A DNA stretch of 64,000 bases. Source: Macrophomina tecta. Lineage: Eukaryota; Ascomycota; Dothideomycetes; Botryosphaeriales; Botryosphaeriaceae. The position numbers were made by a program, and so were the translations under genes. The notes below the pieces were generated by a model. That model was not told the origin of the DNA. It made no database searches and worked only from the letters and a program-made list of their open reading frames with translations. Shown here in pieces: positions 47,225 through 57,773 of this stretch; the first letter of the stretch is position 1, and the number at the start of each line of letters is the position of its first letter. The stretch covers positions 744,001 through 808,000 of the forward strand of contig JAKSGN010000041.1 of assembly GCA_024180945.1 (NCBI GenBank), in the 5' to 3' direction.

Positions 47225-48393
47225 TGTGAAGGTAGGAGCCGGTGGGTTGGCGGCGGGGAGCTTGGATGCTGGTGGTGATCGGACTTTGAGATTTTGGCAT
47301 GCGGTCGTCGTTCAGGCTTGTCCGCGAGTCAAGGATCAGCGTCGGTGCTTGGGGTCTCCCGACCCGTTCCAGACGACAGCCTTCAAGTCTTCTCCGCAAC
47401 ACCATCGTCTCGACAGCGTCAATCGATGTCTGAATACACCGCTCATCTTGAGGCTATTTAATTCGCCGGTATGCTGCGACATTCTCGGACTGCAATCCTT
47501 CGCGCGAAGAGCTACGTATCTCCAGCACCTGCAGCCTTGCGGCCCATCTGGGATGGCTACAGGCACTTTCAGCATGTCAAGCGAGACGCTGCAGCAGAGT
47601 TGTATAGGAACAACGATGATATATGGCCCCTCTCACTCGGATCACCAAGGTCTACAAGAGCAAGCGGAGCGGAGACCGGGGCGCGAATTTACCACGCGGA
47701 GAGTGCCAAGATCCAAACGAAGGCCTCGAAATGCTGAAGCAAGAATGGTGTCTTACAACTTCAGAGCTTGGATCTCGTCCAGCGAATTGGTAATTGCGGC
47801 ACCATCTGCCTCCGTCTCTGCCTGCGTATATGCTCTTGAAAGGGTTTGCTCACATGGGATCTCGGAGAAGAGCAACTGCGGACAGCATCATTGGAAGAAT
47901 GCGGCATCAAATACAGCGGTGGTTCTTCATCCTGGTAGCTTTTTGCTCAGTGAATGTTCCTCGCAAATGCCTCGTAGGCATCGCGTTCTCTCGGTGACTA
48001 CTTTGTCTGAAGTCGATTGACCGCAATGCTGGAATACATGGTCCAGAATAATCACCACCACGAGCATCCTGGCGTTGCTATCATTCTCGCGGTTGACCAT
48101 AATCGCTCCTTCCGTTCCCTGCCTTCCGCATTTGCTACCTGCGCCGCCTTGCAGCGCCTTCCACCATTTGCCCCGCCAGCTCCTTCCTTTCCTTGCACCT
48201 TTTCACTCTGTTCAACGCTCATGCCGCCGTCACTGATCCGCCGTGATCAGAGCGTCGCCATACGACTTCGCCGTTTCATGGGCGGGCAGTAGAATCTGTC
48301 GCACCAAGAAACGCTTCTCCCCACAACACCGCATCTGGGATATCACTTTTATCCCTCATCCAGCTCAGCTACAAGGCTCGAAGGCACTGATTC
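47225..48393. other. 1.2-kb divergent intergenic region
   Basis: Lies between uL23m and the large fungal-specific gene, which face away from each other. One ATG-started 88-codon plus-strand frame at 47471-47737 begins MLRHSRTAILRAKSYVSP, resembling a mitochondrial presequence, but nothing else supports it as a gene. The region should hold both promoters. Confidence 0.45.
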
Positions 48394-51300
48394 ATGGATG
48401 AGTACGAACACCGTCACTCTCCCTGCATCGTTACCACTAACACGATGCGCTGCAGCTTCGAGAAAGAAGATGCTGCCGGTATGTCTTTCTTCATCATGCC
48501 CAAGATCTTTTTGGTATCTAACATAAATTGCAGAGTGGCAGCCGAACGCTTCCAAGCACCTTCATTCAAAACCCCCCGCAACTAAACAACCGTCCGCTCC
48601 TCACGCATACACGCGCAAATACCACAATGCAGTTCCGCCTGGTCTAACATCCGCCACTCTGCCTTCAGTTCCACGCCCAGTTGCCGCGCCTAAACGACTT
48701 TCCCATTTCAGCCAGGCGCATTTAATTGACCTTGAAGAACCGGAGGAGCGCCCTGTGCAGTCTCGCTACGGCTCTGCCAATCCTTTCGCTGCTCTCAACA
48801 CTGACAGTCCGGCCTCTTCCTCCGCCTCTACTTCACACCGCGATTCCCCAATGTCCCAACCCCACAACCGTGCAGGAACCAATGGACAGCGCAGAACAAG
48901 TTCGAATTTGGACCTGCTCTGTGAACTTAGTGCGAATGCTCTTTCCACGCCCTTCAACACCAGCAGAGTCAATGCTTCCGAGAATGATGGTCGCCAGAGC
49001 TCTTATAGTCTCCTTGACGAGGATGTTCCGATGTCATGCAGAGGAGGAACCGTAACAACTTTGGCAATTGAAGGAGACGCGCCAATGTTGGACAGGGATG
49101 AAGGCGATGCCTGGTTTGAGGCACAGTCGCTTGGGCAGAAGCCTTCTCCAAGCGCCCAGAACGTTGAGAACTTAAGCTGCCCACCGCAAATGCTCCAATG
49201 CCACATGTCAGGACAGTCAATTAACACTTCTCAAGCCAATTACCGAGTCTCAAGTTCTGGTCGTTCAAGCCCTCGCGGTGGCAGGAACACGCGCGGCCGT
49301 GGCAGCCTTCGTGGCCGTGGAGGCCACACAGCAGCTCATTTCCGCGGATCTAATTACCAGGAAGCATCGGCCCTTAGGGAAGACAATCCCTGCACTAGAG
49401 TTCCCCATACGCAGATATCTCAGCACTCCCATATCCGTGAATCCCACTCACAGTTCAGCCCTCGGCCTGCCCATGAAGGTGCTCCTAAGGCACGTGCCAA
49501 TGGAAAAATGCGCCAACCAAGTGATGCGGAGTCAGCCAAGACAGACTCGTCTGTCCCATTGTATGGAAGGAGCAAGAACAACTCATCGACAGAAACCGGA
49601 GCCATGATTGCAGGTTTGAACTCTCTTTCTGGACGCGACCAAGCATTGGCCGACAAGATCTCGAGAGCGATCGAGTCAGAAAAGCCTATTCCATCACTCG
49701 CTGCTCAGCACGACACTGCGGGAATGCTAGCATGGAGGACAAATAGATCCATTATGCCCGACATAGTCGTCGCATTACCAAAGGATCTGAATTTTGCTGC
49801 CGCGTAAGTTTCTGCAAAACCCTCCCCCGTGAGAGCTAGATCAACTGACTTGTTTGTAGGCTTTCGGAGTCCAGGTCAAGTTCCAAGCCAGTGTTGCCCC
49901 GGGTCCAGGAGATCGCCATTGCTACAGGAACTTACATCAACCCGATTTGGGGCAATTACAAGGGATCTAAGACAGTCAATCTTCTGTTCTATGGGACTCC
50001 GGAAGCTACGGAGTCTGCTCGGAAACTGGTTTGGGACTGGATTCAAGAGCTTAAAGACCAGAGCGACGAGAAGTGGGCTAAAGTGTGGGCTTACAACACG
50101 CATGACGAGAAACGGCTCAGAAAACGGCTCATAAAGAACACTGAACGGCAGCGCTATCGCAAAGCCCTTACTGAAAATGATCAGGTTCCTACCTACAGTC
50201 TGACCTTTCCGTGGCCGCTGAAGAGGGAGCCGGAGAAAGTTCTGGGTCCCAACTACGAAGCGCTAGACCCAATCCGCATGGATTGTCAGAGCTGGGTGGC
50301 CCGCGAGAAACATCCTGGACCTGCCATATTCAAGATCCAAGGCCATGAGGAAGGTAGAGTACAGGATGCGTTAAAGCGTATGCAGAACATCCCGCGAAGT
50401 TTTGATGCAAGGATCTTTGAGATGGAACCATTTACTATCATTGATGTACCTCCCTCGGATTCTAAGAAGTTTCCTCCTGTCATACGGATCCCGTACCATC
50501 CACCGCGCCCATTGAAAGATCCATCCGACAAGATGGAAGGCGGCTTGACGTTCCAATTCAAGTATCCCCTTACGGACACCTGGGCTCTCCAAGATGTCAT
50601 CGACCCCGACGATTTTCCCGACGATTCCCTGGAAGACCCTCTCGCCCTCCAGCTCTTGAACAAGGTCATTGAAACTACCCAACATGCCCGGTACTTCAAT
50701 GGGCTCCTACGGATGAACATTCATTTAGGCACATTCGTGGCCCAGAAGGCCTGGGATGTGGACATCGGCAACAATGCTTACAAATACTTTACCTTTGCTG
50801 ACATGATAAAAGGCTCGGAGAAGATGGAGGCGAGAGTGTCAGCAGAAATAGGTGACCCTATTATGGAAAGTCACGTGCTTGCCAGATGCTTCGAAGGCAA
50901 AAATATTCTAGCCCCTCAAGATCCGTGGACACGGAGGCTTTCCGCTGTGAAACCCGTCTACGCCGCAACTTTCGAGATAGCGACCCCCCTGGGTCAGGGG
51001 GACCTGATACTTGACGTGGAATTATCATGCGAAGGTGGAACTACCAACGTTCTCTCTAAGCGTTGGTATCGACTCCGTGAGAACAAGAGCGAGCCACGCA
51101 AATTGCTGGACGGTAGTATCTTGAACCTGGAGAATGGCCTAGCATGGCAGATTCGCCTTGATCAATACGTACCTGTGGATGAGCTCAATTTGTCCCGGGA
51201 CTACTATATCTTCCCTGACACTCTGACCCTGGATATCGACGCCGCGGAAGATCTTGAGAACCACAATTTTGTGGTATATCGAAGTCGGCACGACAGAGTT

Positions 51301-51771
51301 CTTCAAGTTCCCATCCAATCGGTCCGACAGAAGCGTCTTTGGCGCTTCAACACTAAAGCTGGGGAGTGGGTCGTGGAGGTTGGCAAGGTCGACAAAACTG
51401 TTTTTATTCATGGGCAGCCTCAATGTGTGTTTGAGCCCCGCTGGACGCTCAACTTGTCCCATAACAAATGGGATGAGCTCCTGGCTCTCAATAAACGCAT
51501 TGAGGTCGGACAGTCAGCTGCTTGGGGTAGAGGGAACCCAGCAAACCTTCTGTTCCCGAGAAATCAAGACATGTCCTTCATCACGGGCTTAGCTCGTCAG
51601 GATATGGAAGAATCTGACGACGAGTCGGAACAGGAAAATGATGACCGGGAGAACAGCGCTGGTGACAAGGAAGATCGGGATACACCTGAAGAGCAGGCTT
51701 CCGTGCAGAGTTTCCAGGACTTACTGGATTTACTTAGGCAGCTGGCCGAGTTGGTGTCCAGCAAGGCTTGA
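48394..51771 (+). CDS. Large fungal-specific protein, RG-rich linker, unknown function
   Basis: Three exons: 48394-48478, 48534-49803 and 49860-51771; 1088 residues, introns 55 and 56 nt. Exon 2 has no usable ATG at its beginning, and the joined frame (CSFEKEDAA-EWQPNASKHL) is open, which supports the first exon. Residues 1 to about 440 are low-complexity, with an RG-rich stretch (SPRGGRNTRGRGSLRGRGG near residue 265) typical of RNA-binding linkers. From about 440 the protein is folded-looking: KPVLPRVQEIAIATGTYINP, IWGNYKGSKTVNLLFYGTPE, YSLTFPWPLKREPEKVLGPN, YFNGLLRMNIHLGTFVAQKA and VELSCEGGTTNVLSKRWYRL. The first part of this region might be KH-like. The C-terminus is acidic. I know similar proteins only as uncharacterised fungal proteins. 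Confidence 0.85.
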
Positions 51772-52840
51772 TGCTACCTGCACGCGCGCCGCACTGACAA
51801 AGTCAACGAGTTTACTATATGGGGTTAAATTTCCTTAACTCCACACCACATTGTACCATCGCCTTCTTGGCGGGTGGGCGGGGGCTTTGGAAGCGCTTGT
51901 GGATGAGCCTCGAGCAGTCTTTGCGTATTCTTGGACCCATCATAATCATCTTCCGAACGACAAGGACACAAGTCTGGACCAGCCGTTTTGTGGTTGCCAC
52001 CTGAATACCAGCAAGCACCAGCGTACGCTTAACAACCAATCATAAAAACGGATCTCTATTCAACCGGTATTGTTTCATTTCGGGACTGCTGCAATTGCTC
52101 CCCGTCTGTCTTTGGTGCTTCAAGTCGACTGCACTTTCTTTCTCTCTTTTTCTTGCTCTAGCGATATTATCATAAAACCCTTTCGCAATCTGCTCTTTTT
52201 TGTTCCTCCCCGCCGGCTGTCCTTGACATGAGCAACGGCCACGGGAATGCTGTGACGAGGCGAAACGCCCCTGGCATAGCCCGCTCACAATGTACTCCTT
52301 CGTCAGATCTGGCTATGGAGCGAAAAGCCAAGCCTCGCAGAGAGCAGGGCAATGGCAACTAAAATGGGGACTTTGACGGGCGGCTCAAGTTGCTGAGGTA
52401 TTTTTTTTTTTTTAAGACAACAGTTGCTTACAATGGATGCTCTTTCTTTACGTTTTAATTTTGGAGGTGATATCTTGCTATCGTGCTTCAACTTACATGC
52501 ACAGCCGGCAATGCATGTAAGTGACATCGCAGAGCACTCGCGTCCGGCCGAATGCTTCAAGCATTCGCCCTTTCTTCCCAGGCGGCGCCACCAGTCATTC
52601 CATGTATTAAAGAGTTTTACATGATGCGAATCATATATGCCGAATTCGGGCACATAATGGCTCTCCTTTTCTTCCCCCCAACCCGGGGCCGCGGTAACGT
52701 CTATGCCAATGCTGCTTCCAAGATACAAAGTCGCGAGGTCTTCCTCTTTCCCTTTTAGTCGTCATCTCATAGGCGTATTTTGCTTGCTTTCCTTTTTTAT
52801 TTTTTTTTTTCCTCTCTAAATCTCACCCACAACCTCACGC
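51772..52840. other. Convergent 3' regions
   Basis: About 1.07 kb between the stop codons of the large fungal-specific gene and RRP42. AT-rich, with T-runs at about 52402-52413 and 52795-52810. No gene found. Confidence 0.55.
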
Positions 52841-54047
52841 TCATTTCTCGACCGCCTCCAACGCCCGCAGCACCTCCTCCGCGACGCCGCCCTCCTGCGT
52901 CGCCAATTTGATCACTCTTGCGACAAAGCCCCTCTTGACACCGCCGCGCGGCGGGGTCCACACGCCGGGCGTCTGCAAGCCCTCGCGCAGGGCGACGGCC
53001 TCGGCGCTTGACTTGGGTGCAATGCCGCCGGTCGCGCTGTTGAGCGCATTGGGCACGCCCGGCGGGGTGAGGCGAGAGGGCGGGTCGATGGTGCGGATAG
53101 CGTACAGGCGGAGGGATGGTTTGCGGCCGTCCGGCTTGCCGGCGATGCTGACGGTTGAGGGGGGCGTGGCCGCGGCGGCGGCTTCGCCGATGGAGAGTGC
53201 GATGACGGCTTCGGCGACGGCGAGCTCTTCTTTGCTCGGGTCGAAGATGATGTTGGAGCCGATGGCGACGACGAGGAGGGTGATGGGCGGGCGGTTGATG
53301 GTGGGGACAGAGCGGGCGCGCGGGTAGAGGGGCGTGCTGGCGGCCCAGTCGTCATCGAAGAGGGGGTCTTCGTCTTGTTCGGATTTTAGGCGGGGCAGGC
53401 GGGTGGAGAGGAGGGCGAGGTGGGTTGTTAGGGAGAGGAGGGGGAGGGGGTAGGAGAGCGGCGGAGAGAGGAGGAGAATCTATGGGATGGAAGGAGGAGA
53501 GTCAGCGGGCAGCGGGTGTAGAGCGAGGGGCGATGTTGCTCACGTCGATGTAGAGCTTCCAATGGAAGCGCCGGTTGATGAACAGGCGGTCGCGCAATTG
53601 GCCGTCTGCCAGCAAAGCCTCGGTCAACATGGCGGCAAGGAAGACGGGCAGCGGGTCATCATCGCGGTAGCCGGGGATCTCGACGCTCATCTCGACCCAG
53701 GCGTTTTCGCCCATGCCCCGCGAGCGGCGGGATGCGGCGTCCGGGTCGTCCTCCGCGGGCTCGTCGTCGGCCACGTCCACGTCGGCAATGTCGATGTCGT
53801 GCTGGCCGGGCCTCGAAGCGGTCTTCTCGACCTCAGCCTTCGCGCCTACAATGGCTTCGGTGCCGTCGGCGAAGCATATTCTCGCGCTGCCATTTGCGCC
53901 GGGGAGGATGTCGGTCTCGGCGACGAGCGGGCGGAATTGGGTGGGACTGCGGCCGTCGGGACGGATGGGCGGACTGAGGGAGAGCGAGGAGTGGATGTAT
54001 GCGAGCTCGGCGGGCGAGAGCAGCAGGTGCTGGCTGGGCGGCGGCAT
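52841..54047 (-). CDS. RRP42: Exosome core subunit Rrp42 (RNase PH-like)
   Basis: Two exons on the minus strand: 54047-53544 and 53479-52841; 380 residues, one 64-nt intron in phase 0. The start MPPPSQHLLLSPAELAYIHS is followed by the RNase PH domain: PPIRPDGRSPTQFRPLVAET, GSARICFADGTEAIVGAKAE, ENAWVEMSVEI, LAAMLTEALLADGQLRDRLF and FHWKLYIDILLLS across the junction, then PITLLVVAIGSNIIFDPSKE. An acidic Asp-rich loop (about residues 80-110) is inserted compared with yeast Rrp42. Rrp42 is a catalytically inert ring subunit of the nuclear and cytoplasmic RNA exosome. The tail after residue 290 is rich in Gly and Pro. Confidence 0.93.
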
Positions 54048-54291
54048 GGTGGAGGGCGGCTGGGTAGCCAGGCTCTCGCGCGGACGACGCAGTTGCTTGC
54101 GGTCGAATTATTCTGGCGCACGGACACGCGCCAGCAACGGCGGACGGAGGTCAAGCCAGCGTCATAGCGGAGCTCATTACCGCCATTTCGGCCAGGCACG
54201 CGAGCCCTCGTCTCTCGCCGGGGCAGAGCTCGGCGTCCTCCATCTTCAACACACATCCGCGGCGATCAATGCCTCGCCGCCGCAGCTGACA
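54048..54291. promoter_or_regulatory. Shared divergent promoter, RRP42 / MCH1-like gene
   Basis: Only 244 bp lie between two start codons facing away from each other. GC-rich, no TATA box evident. Role inferred from geometry. Confidence 0.55.
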
Positions 54292-56191
54292 ATGCCGTCA
54301 CCCACAGGGAGCATGGGCCCTGGCCACGCGCACATCGACAAGCGCGACTACCCCTCGGCCCCGGAGACGCGCCGCCTCCTCCGTCCCCATGACACCCCGG
54401 CTCCCGGCTCCCGCACCTCCTCCTCTCGCCCCAGCCAGTCCAACTCCTATGCTGGCAGCTTCTTCGAACAAGTCGCCGAGCAGATCCAGGAACGCGATCG
54501 CCAGATGATGCGTCGCTCAGTCCTCCGCTACGGCGGCTACGCTTGCGCCGTGCTCAGTTGGTGCGTACTACCCCAGCCCTCTCCCACCCTTGGCCGAGCT
54601 CTCCAAGCTGCAGCAACCCGTCCACTCACTGATTCCTGGCAGTCTCGCCGCCGGCTCCATTACCGTCTACTCGCTCTATGCCCCCCTCTTCCAGTCACAC
54701 CTGCGCTACAACCAGTTCCAGGTTAATATAATCTCCATCACCGCCGAGTTGGCTATGTACCTGCCCGTGCCCATCTTCGGCTACATCTGCGATCGCTACG
54801 GCCCTGCCCTTTCGGCTTTCATTGCCGCCATCCTCTTTGGCTTCGGGTACCTGCTTGCTGCCTTTACCTACCATGCCGGCCCTCACGGATGGCCCTTCGC
54901 CGTCATGGTGTTGGCCTTTGTCCCCATTGGCCTAGGAACCTCTGCCATGTATTTCGCCGCCTTAACAACTTGCGCAAAGAACTTCGGTCGCGGAAAGAAC
55001 AAGGGTCTTGCTCTGGCTGTGCCGGTTGCTGCATTTGGTCTGAGCGGCATGTGGCAGAGCCAGGTGGGTAGCCGCCTGTTGTACGAGCGCCGCCCGGACG
55101 GATCGCGCGGCGATGTTGACGTCTTCCGCTTCTTCCTCTTTCTGGCCATTTTCCTGTTTTTGGTAGGCCTGTTGGGGACGGCTACCCTGCGTATCGTGGA
55201 TGAGGAAGAGATGATCGATGAGGCAGTGGACGAGCTGGAGCGGAGTGGCCTCCTAAACGAGGATGAGTTCTTCAACCGTGCCGCTCATCAGCACAGCTAC
55301 GGTACCATGGCCCCGCAGGATCTCTCGGATTCGCAATATGACTTCATTCGTTCCGAGGCCGAGCATTTGAAGTTAAAGACGGAGCAAGAACGGGCCAAGA
55401 AGAATTGGCTCCTGAACGAAGAGACTCGTCGTTTCCTTGGTGACGCAACCATGTGGTGGTTGTCTGCGGGCTTCTTTTTGGTCACCGGTCCTGGTGAAGC
55501 CTTCATCAACAACATGGGAACCATTATAGGCACTCTATACGAGGTGCCTACGGCGGCTGAGTACCGCACATCCCCAGCGACCCATGTCTCGATTGTTGCC
55601 ATCACCTCAACAGCTGCCCGCCTGTTGACGGGTACTGTTTCTGATCTCTTCGCCCCTGTCTCAGCAGGCCCAGCTCACAGGCAAGGGCCCCGTTCTCAAG
55701 CATCCTCCTTCGCATCACTCCCGCCTCGCCGGCGCTTCACCGTTTCTCGCATCGTTTTCCTCGTTATTTTCTCCCTCCTGTTGTCCCTTGGCCAAGTTAT
55801 TCTTGCCGCTGGTGGCGTCCAGGGCCACGGTGAACATTTCTGGATTGTCAGCGCCCTGATCGGAGCCGGGTATGGTGCTGTCTTCTCCCTCGTTCCCATA
55901 GTTATCGCCGCTGTGTGGGGCGTGGAGAACTTCGGCACCAACTGGGGCATTGTAGCAATGATGCCCGCGGCCGGCGCAGCCGTCTGGGGGGTCGTGTACA
56001 GTGCGGTATACGACTGGAACTCGTCTGCCGCGAATGACGGCGGCGACGATGAAGACGTACTCTGCTACGGCAAAGCCTGCTACGCATCTACTTTCTGGGC
56101 GATGGCCGTGTGCGTTTGGGTTGCCTGTGGGCTGTGGATTTGGGCTTGGCGGGGCCCTGGTGGTTGGAAGGCCAGGGGCATTGCGGTGTAA
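54292..56191 (+). CDS. MCH1: MCH1-like major facilitator transporter
   Basis: Two exons: 54292-54560 and 54643-56191; 605 residues, one 82-nt intron. After a cytosolic N-terminus (about 80 residues, ending QERDRQMMRRSVLRYGGYAC) the membrane part begins LAAGSITVYSLYAPLFQSHL and RYNQFQVNIISITAELAMYL, the nodulin-like/Mch1 pattern. Further helices include FVPIGLGTSAMYFAALTTCA, a long central loop with ERAKKNWLLNEETRRFLGDA, WWLSAGFFLVTGPGEAFINN and ALIGAGYGAVFSLVPIVIAA. About twelve helices in all. Mch1 is related to monocarboxylate transporters, but yeast Mch proteins are not shown to carry monocarboxylates, and the substrate is unknown. Vacuolar membrane location is likely by homology. Confidence 0.92.
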
Positions 56192-56957
56192 TCCCCTTTT
56201 CTAGGTCCATCTCCAAGGTCTCAACTGACCTTTGGTCACTGTGGCATTCGCTGATGCCCACCCACCATCTGTCTATGTTTCCTATTGTATTGGCGATTTT
56301 ATCTCAAGTTCGGCTGGCATCTCTCTTTGATCTTGTTAGTAGACCAGAGCGGCGTTAGACGAGTTGGGCTTTTACGCTACTGAAGCGTGCACTGGCCGGC
56401 GTTCACGGTGGTTTCATGGATCGTCAAGCTTGTATTCACATCCGCATTGGGAAGTAGCGTAACGGCATATGTATAGCGGTGAGAGTGCCTGAAGAGGCAA
56501 ATTGAGACCTTATTCGGTATATACGGCTGATGGGAGGGGAATAGCAATTATATTTTCCTCTTTGGTGACATAGGTGCTGCTGCCACGCCCCTGGCTATTT
56601 GGAAGGCACGCCTCTATTGCGATATGATCGCTTTCCGTACCTGCCACCTCTATTATACATTCTTTTCTCAGCTGTTATCGTTTCCTGGTTCAGTGTCTTT
56701 CCTTCCAACAAGTGCACTTTCCGCGTAACGTCACTTCCTCACATTATGCCGCGCCCGCGTTGATCTCTCTTTACAAAGGTCTCGGATAGCTCGTCCTCCG
56801 ACCTTTTGCATATTCATCATCCGGTGCATAAGTTCCCGTACTCAATTCTGAACTGCCTTCAGGCCATTTTTACACATCATTCCACGTCAATCCCAAATCT
56901 TTTCCGGAAACCAGTTCCAGACATCATTGGCCCAGACTGAGAAACAGTACCGTCACC
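56192..56957. other. MCH1 3' region and promoter of the next gene
   Basis: 766 bp between two plus-strand genes. AT-rich, pyrimidine-rich towards the right end. No gene found. Confidence 0.55.
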
Positions 56958-57773
56958 ATGTCTCGAAGACCAATACTCAAAGCAACTCTTCCAAAGCCTC
57001 TTGCAATCATCAGCGGCATTGCCCTCGTAGCATCCGCCCAGTACATTCTGGAGAATGAAAAGGCTTCGAGGTGCAAAACCGCCAATGACAACATCAGCAA
57101 CGCTAATTTTGTGGACACACCGCCACTGCCAAAGAAGGACCCTCCGAAATCCCGCAGCAGAATCCCATGGCCACCGGATTATGTGGACAGTCACAACGAA
57201 GCCCGCTACCTCATCCAGAAAGAGCTCTATGAGCGCTCTCTCTCCCATCCGCCTCCCGCCTCACCCCTTGATCCACCGCCTCGTGAAGACCGCACATGTA
57301 CGGACCGCCGCTGGGCCCAGCTCATGGATGGCACCATCACACACCGGGAAACTACCCTCGTCGAAGACTGGCGCACGGGAATGCTGCATGTGGAGGACCG
57401 CATGTGGGACACGACTCGCAGCGGCGTCCTCAGATTCCACAATGTGACCAAGAGATTCCCGCCGATACAGAAAGGCGATATTGTGCAGGGCCAGGAGAGC
57501 GGCGTTTATTGCGACCGCAAGGCAGGCGATGAGGATGCGAAGTGCTACCGTCGCCATTTTTGGAACTTCGTAGCCGACACAGCCTCTTGGAAGGTGCAAA
57601 AGAGCAAGCATTCGGACAAGCCATTGCCGGGCTGGAGGGCAGACAAGGATTTGAATGGGGAAGAGCTCGTCAGGGTGGCGAGCCACATGCCGAAGCCGCC
57701 GGCAGGGTTTCGTATGCCGCCTGTTATGAAAGTGGATCCGAAGCCAACTGTGGATATCGAAGAAGGGCAGTGA
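56958..57773 (+). CDS. Hypothetical protein with an N-terminal membrane anchor
   Basis: Single exon of 271 residues. The N-terminus MSRRPILKATLPKPLAIISG is followed by IALVASAQYIL, a basic end and hydrophobic segment that could be a membrane anchor or mitochondrial signal-anchor. The rest is soluble and rich in Asp, Arg and Pro: RIPWPPDYVDSHNEARYLIQ, RRWAQLMDGTITHRETTLVE, RTGMLHVEDRMWDTTRSGVL, SGVYCDRKAGDEDAKCYRRH and FWNFVADTASWKVQKSKHS. I do not recognise a domain. The ATG context CACCATGTC, long frame and amino-acid pattern support a real gene. It is likely conserved only in filamentous fungi. Confidence 0.75.
   Translation: MSRRPILKATLPKPLAIISGIALVASAQYILENEKASRCKTANDNISNANFVDTPPLPKKDPPKSRSRIPWPPDYVDSHNEARYLIQKELYERSLSHPPPASPLDPPPREDRTCTDRRWAQLMDGTITHRETTLVEDWRTGMLHVEDRMWDTTRSGVLRFHNVTKRFPPIQKGDIVQGQESGVYCDRKAGDEDAKCYRRHFWNFVADTASWKVQKSKHSDKPLPGWRADKDLNGEELVRVASHMPKPPAGFRMPPVMKVDPKPTVDIEEGQ

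Noticed and set aside
47471..47737. 88-codon frame beginning like a mitochondrial presequence
   Set aside because: Only the first 15 residues look functional. The rest is compositionally random and there is no further support.
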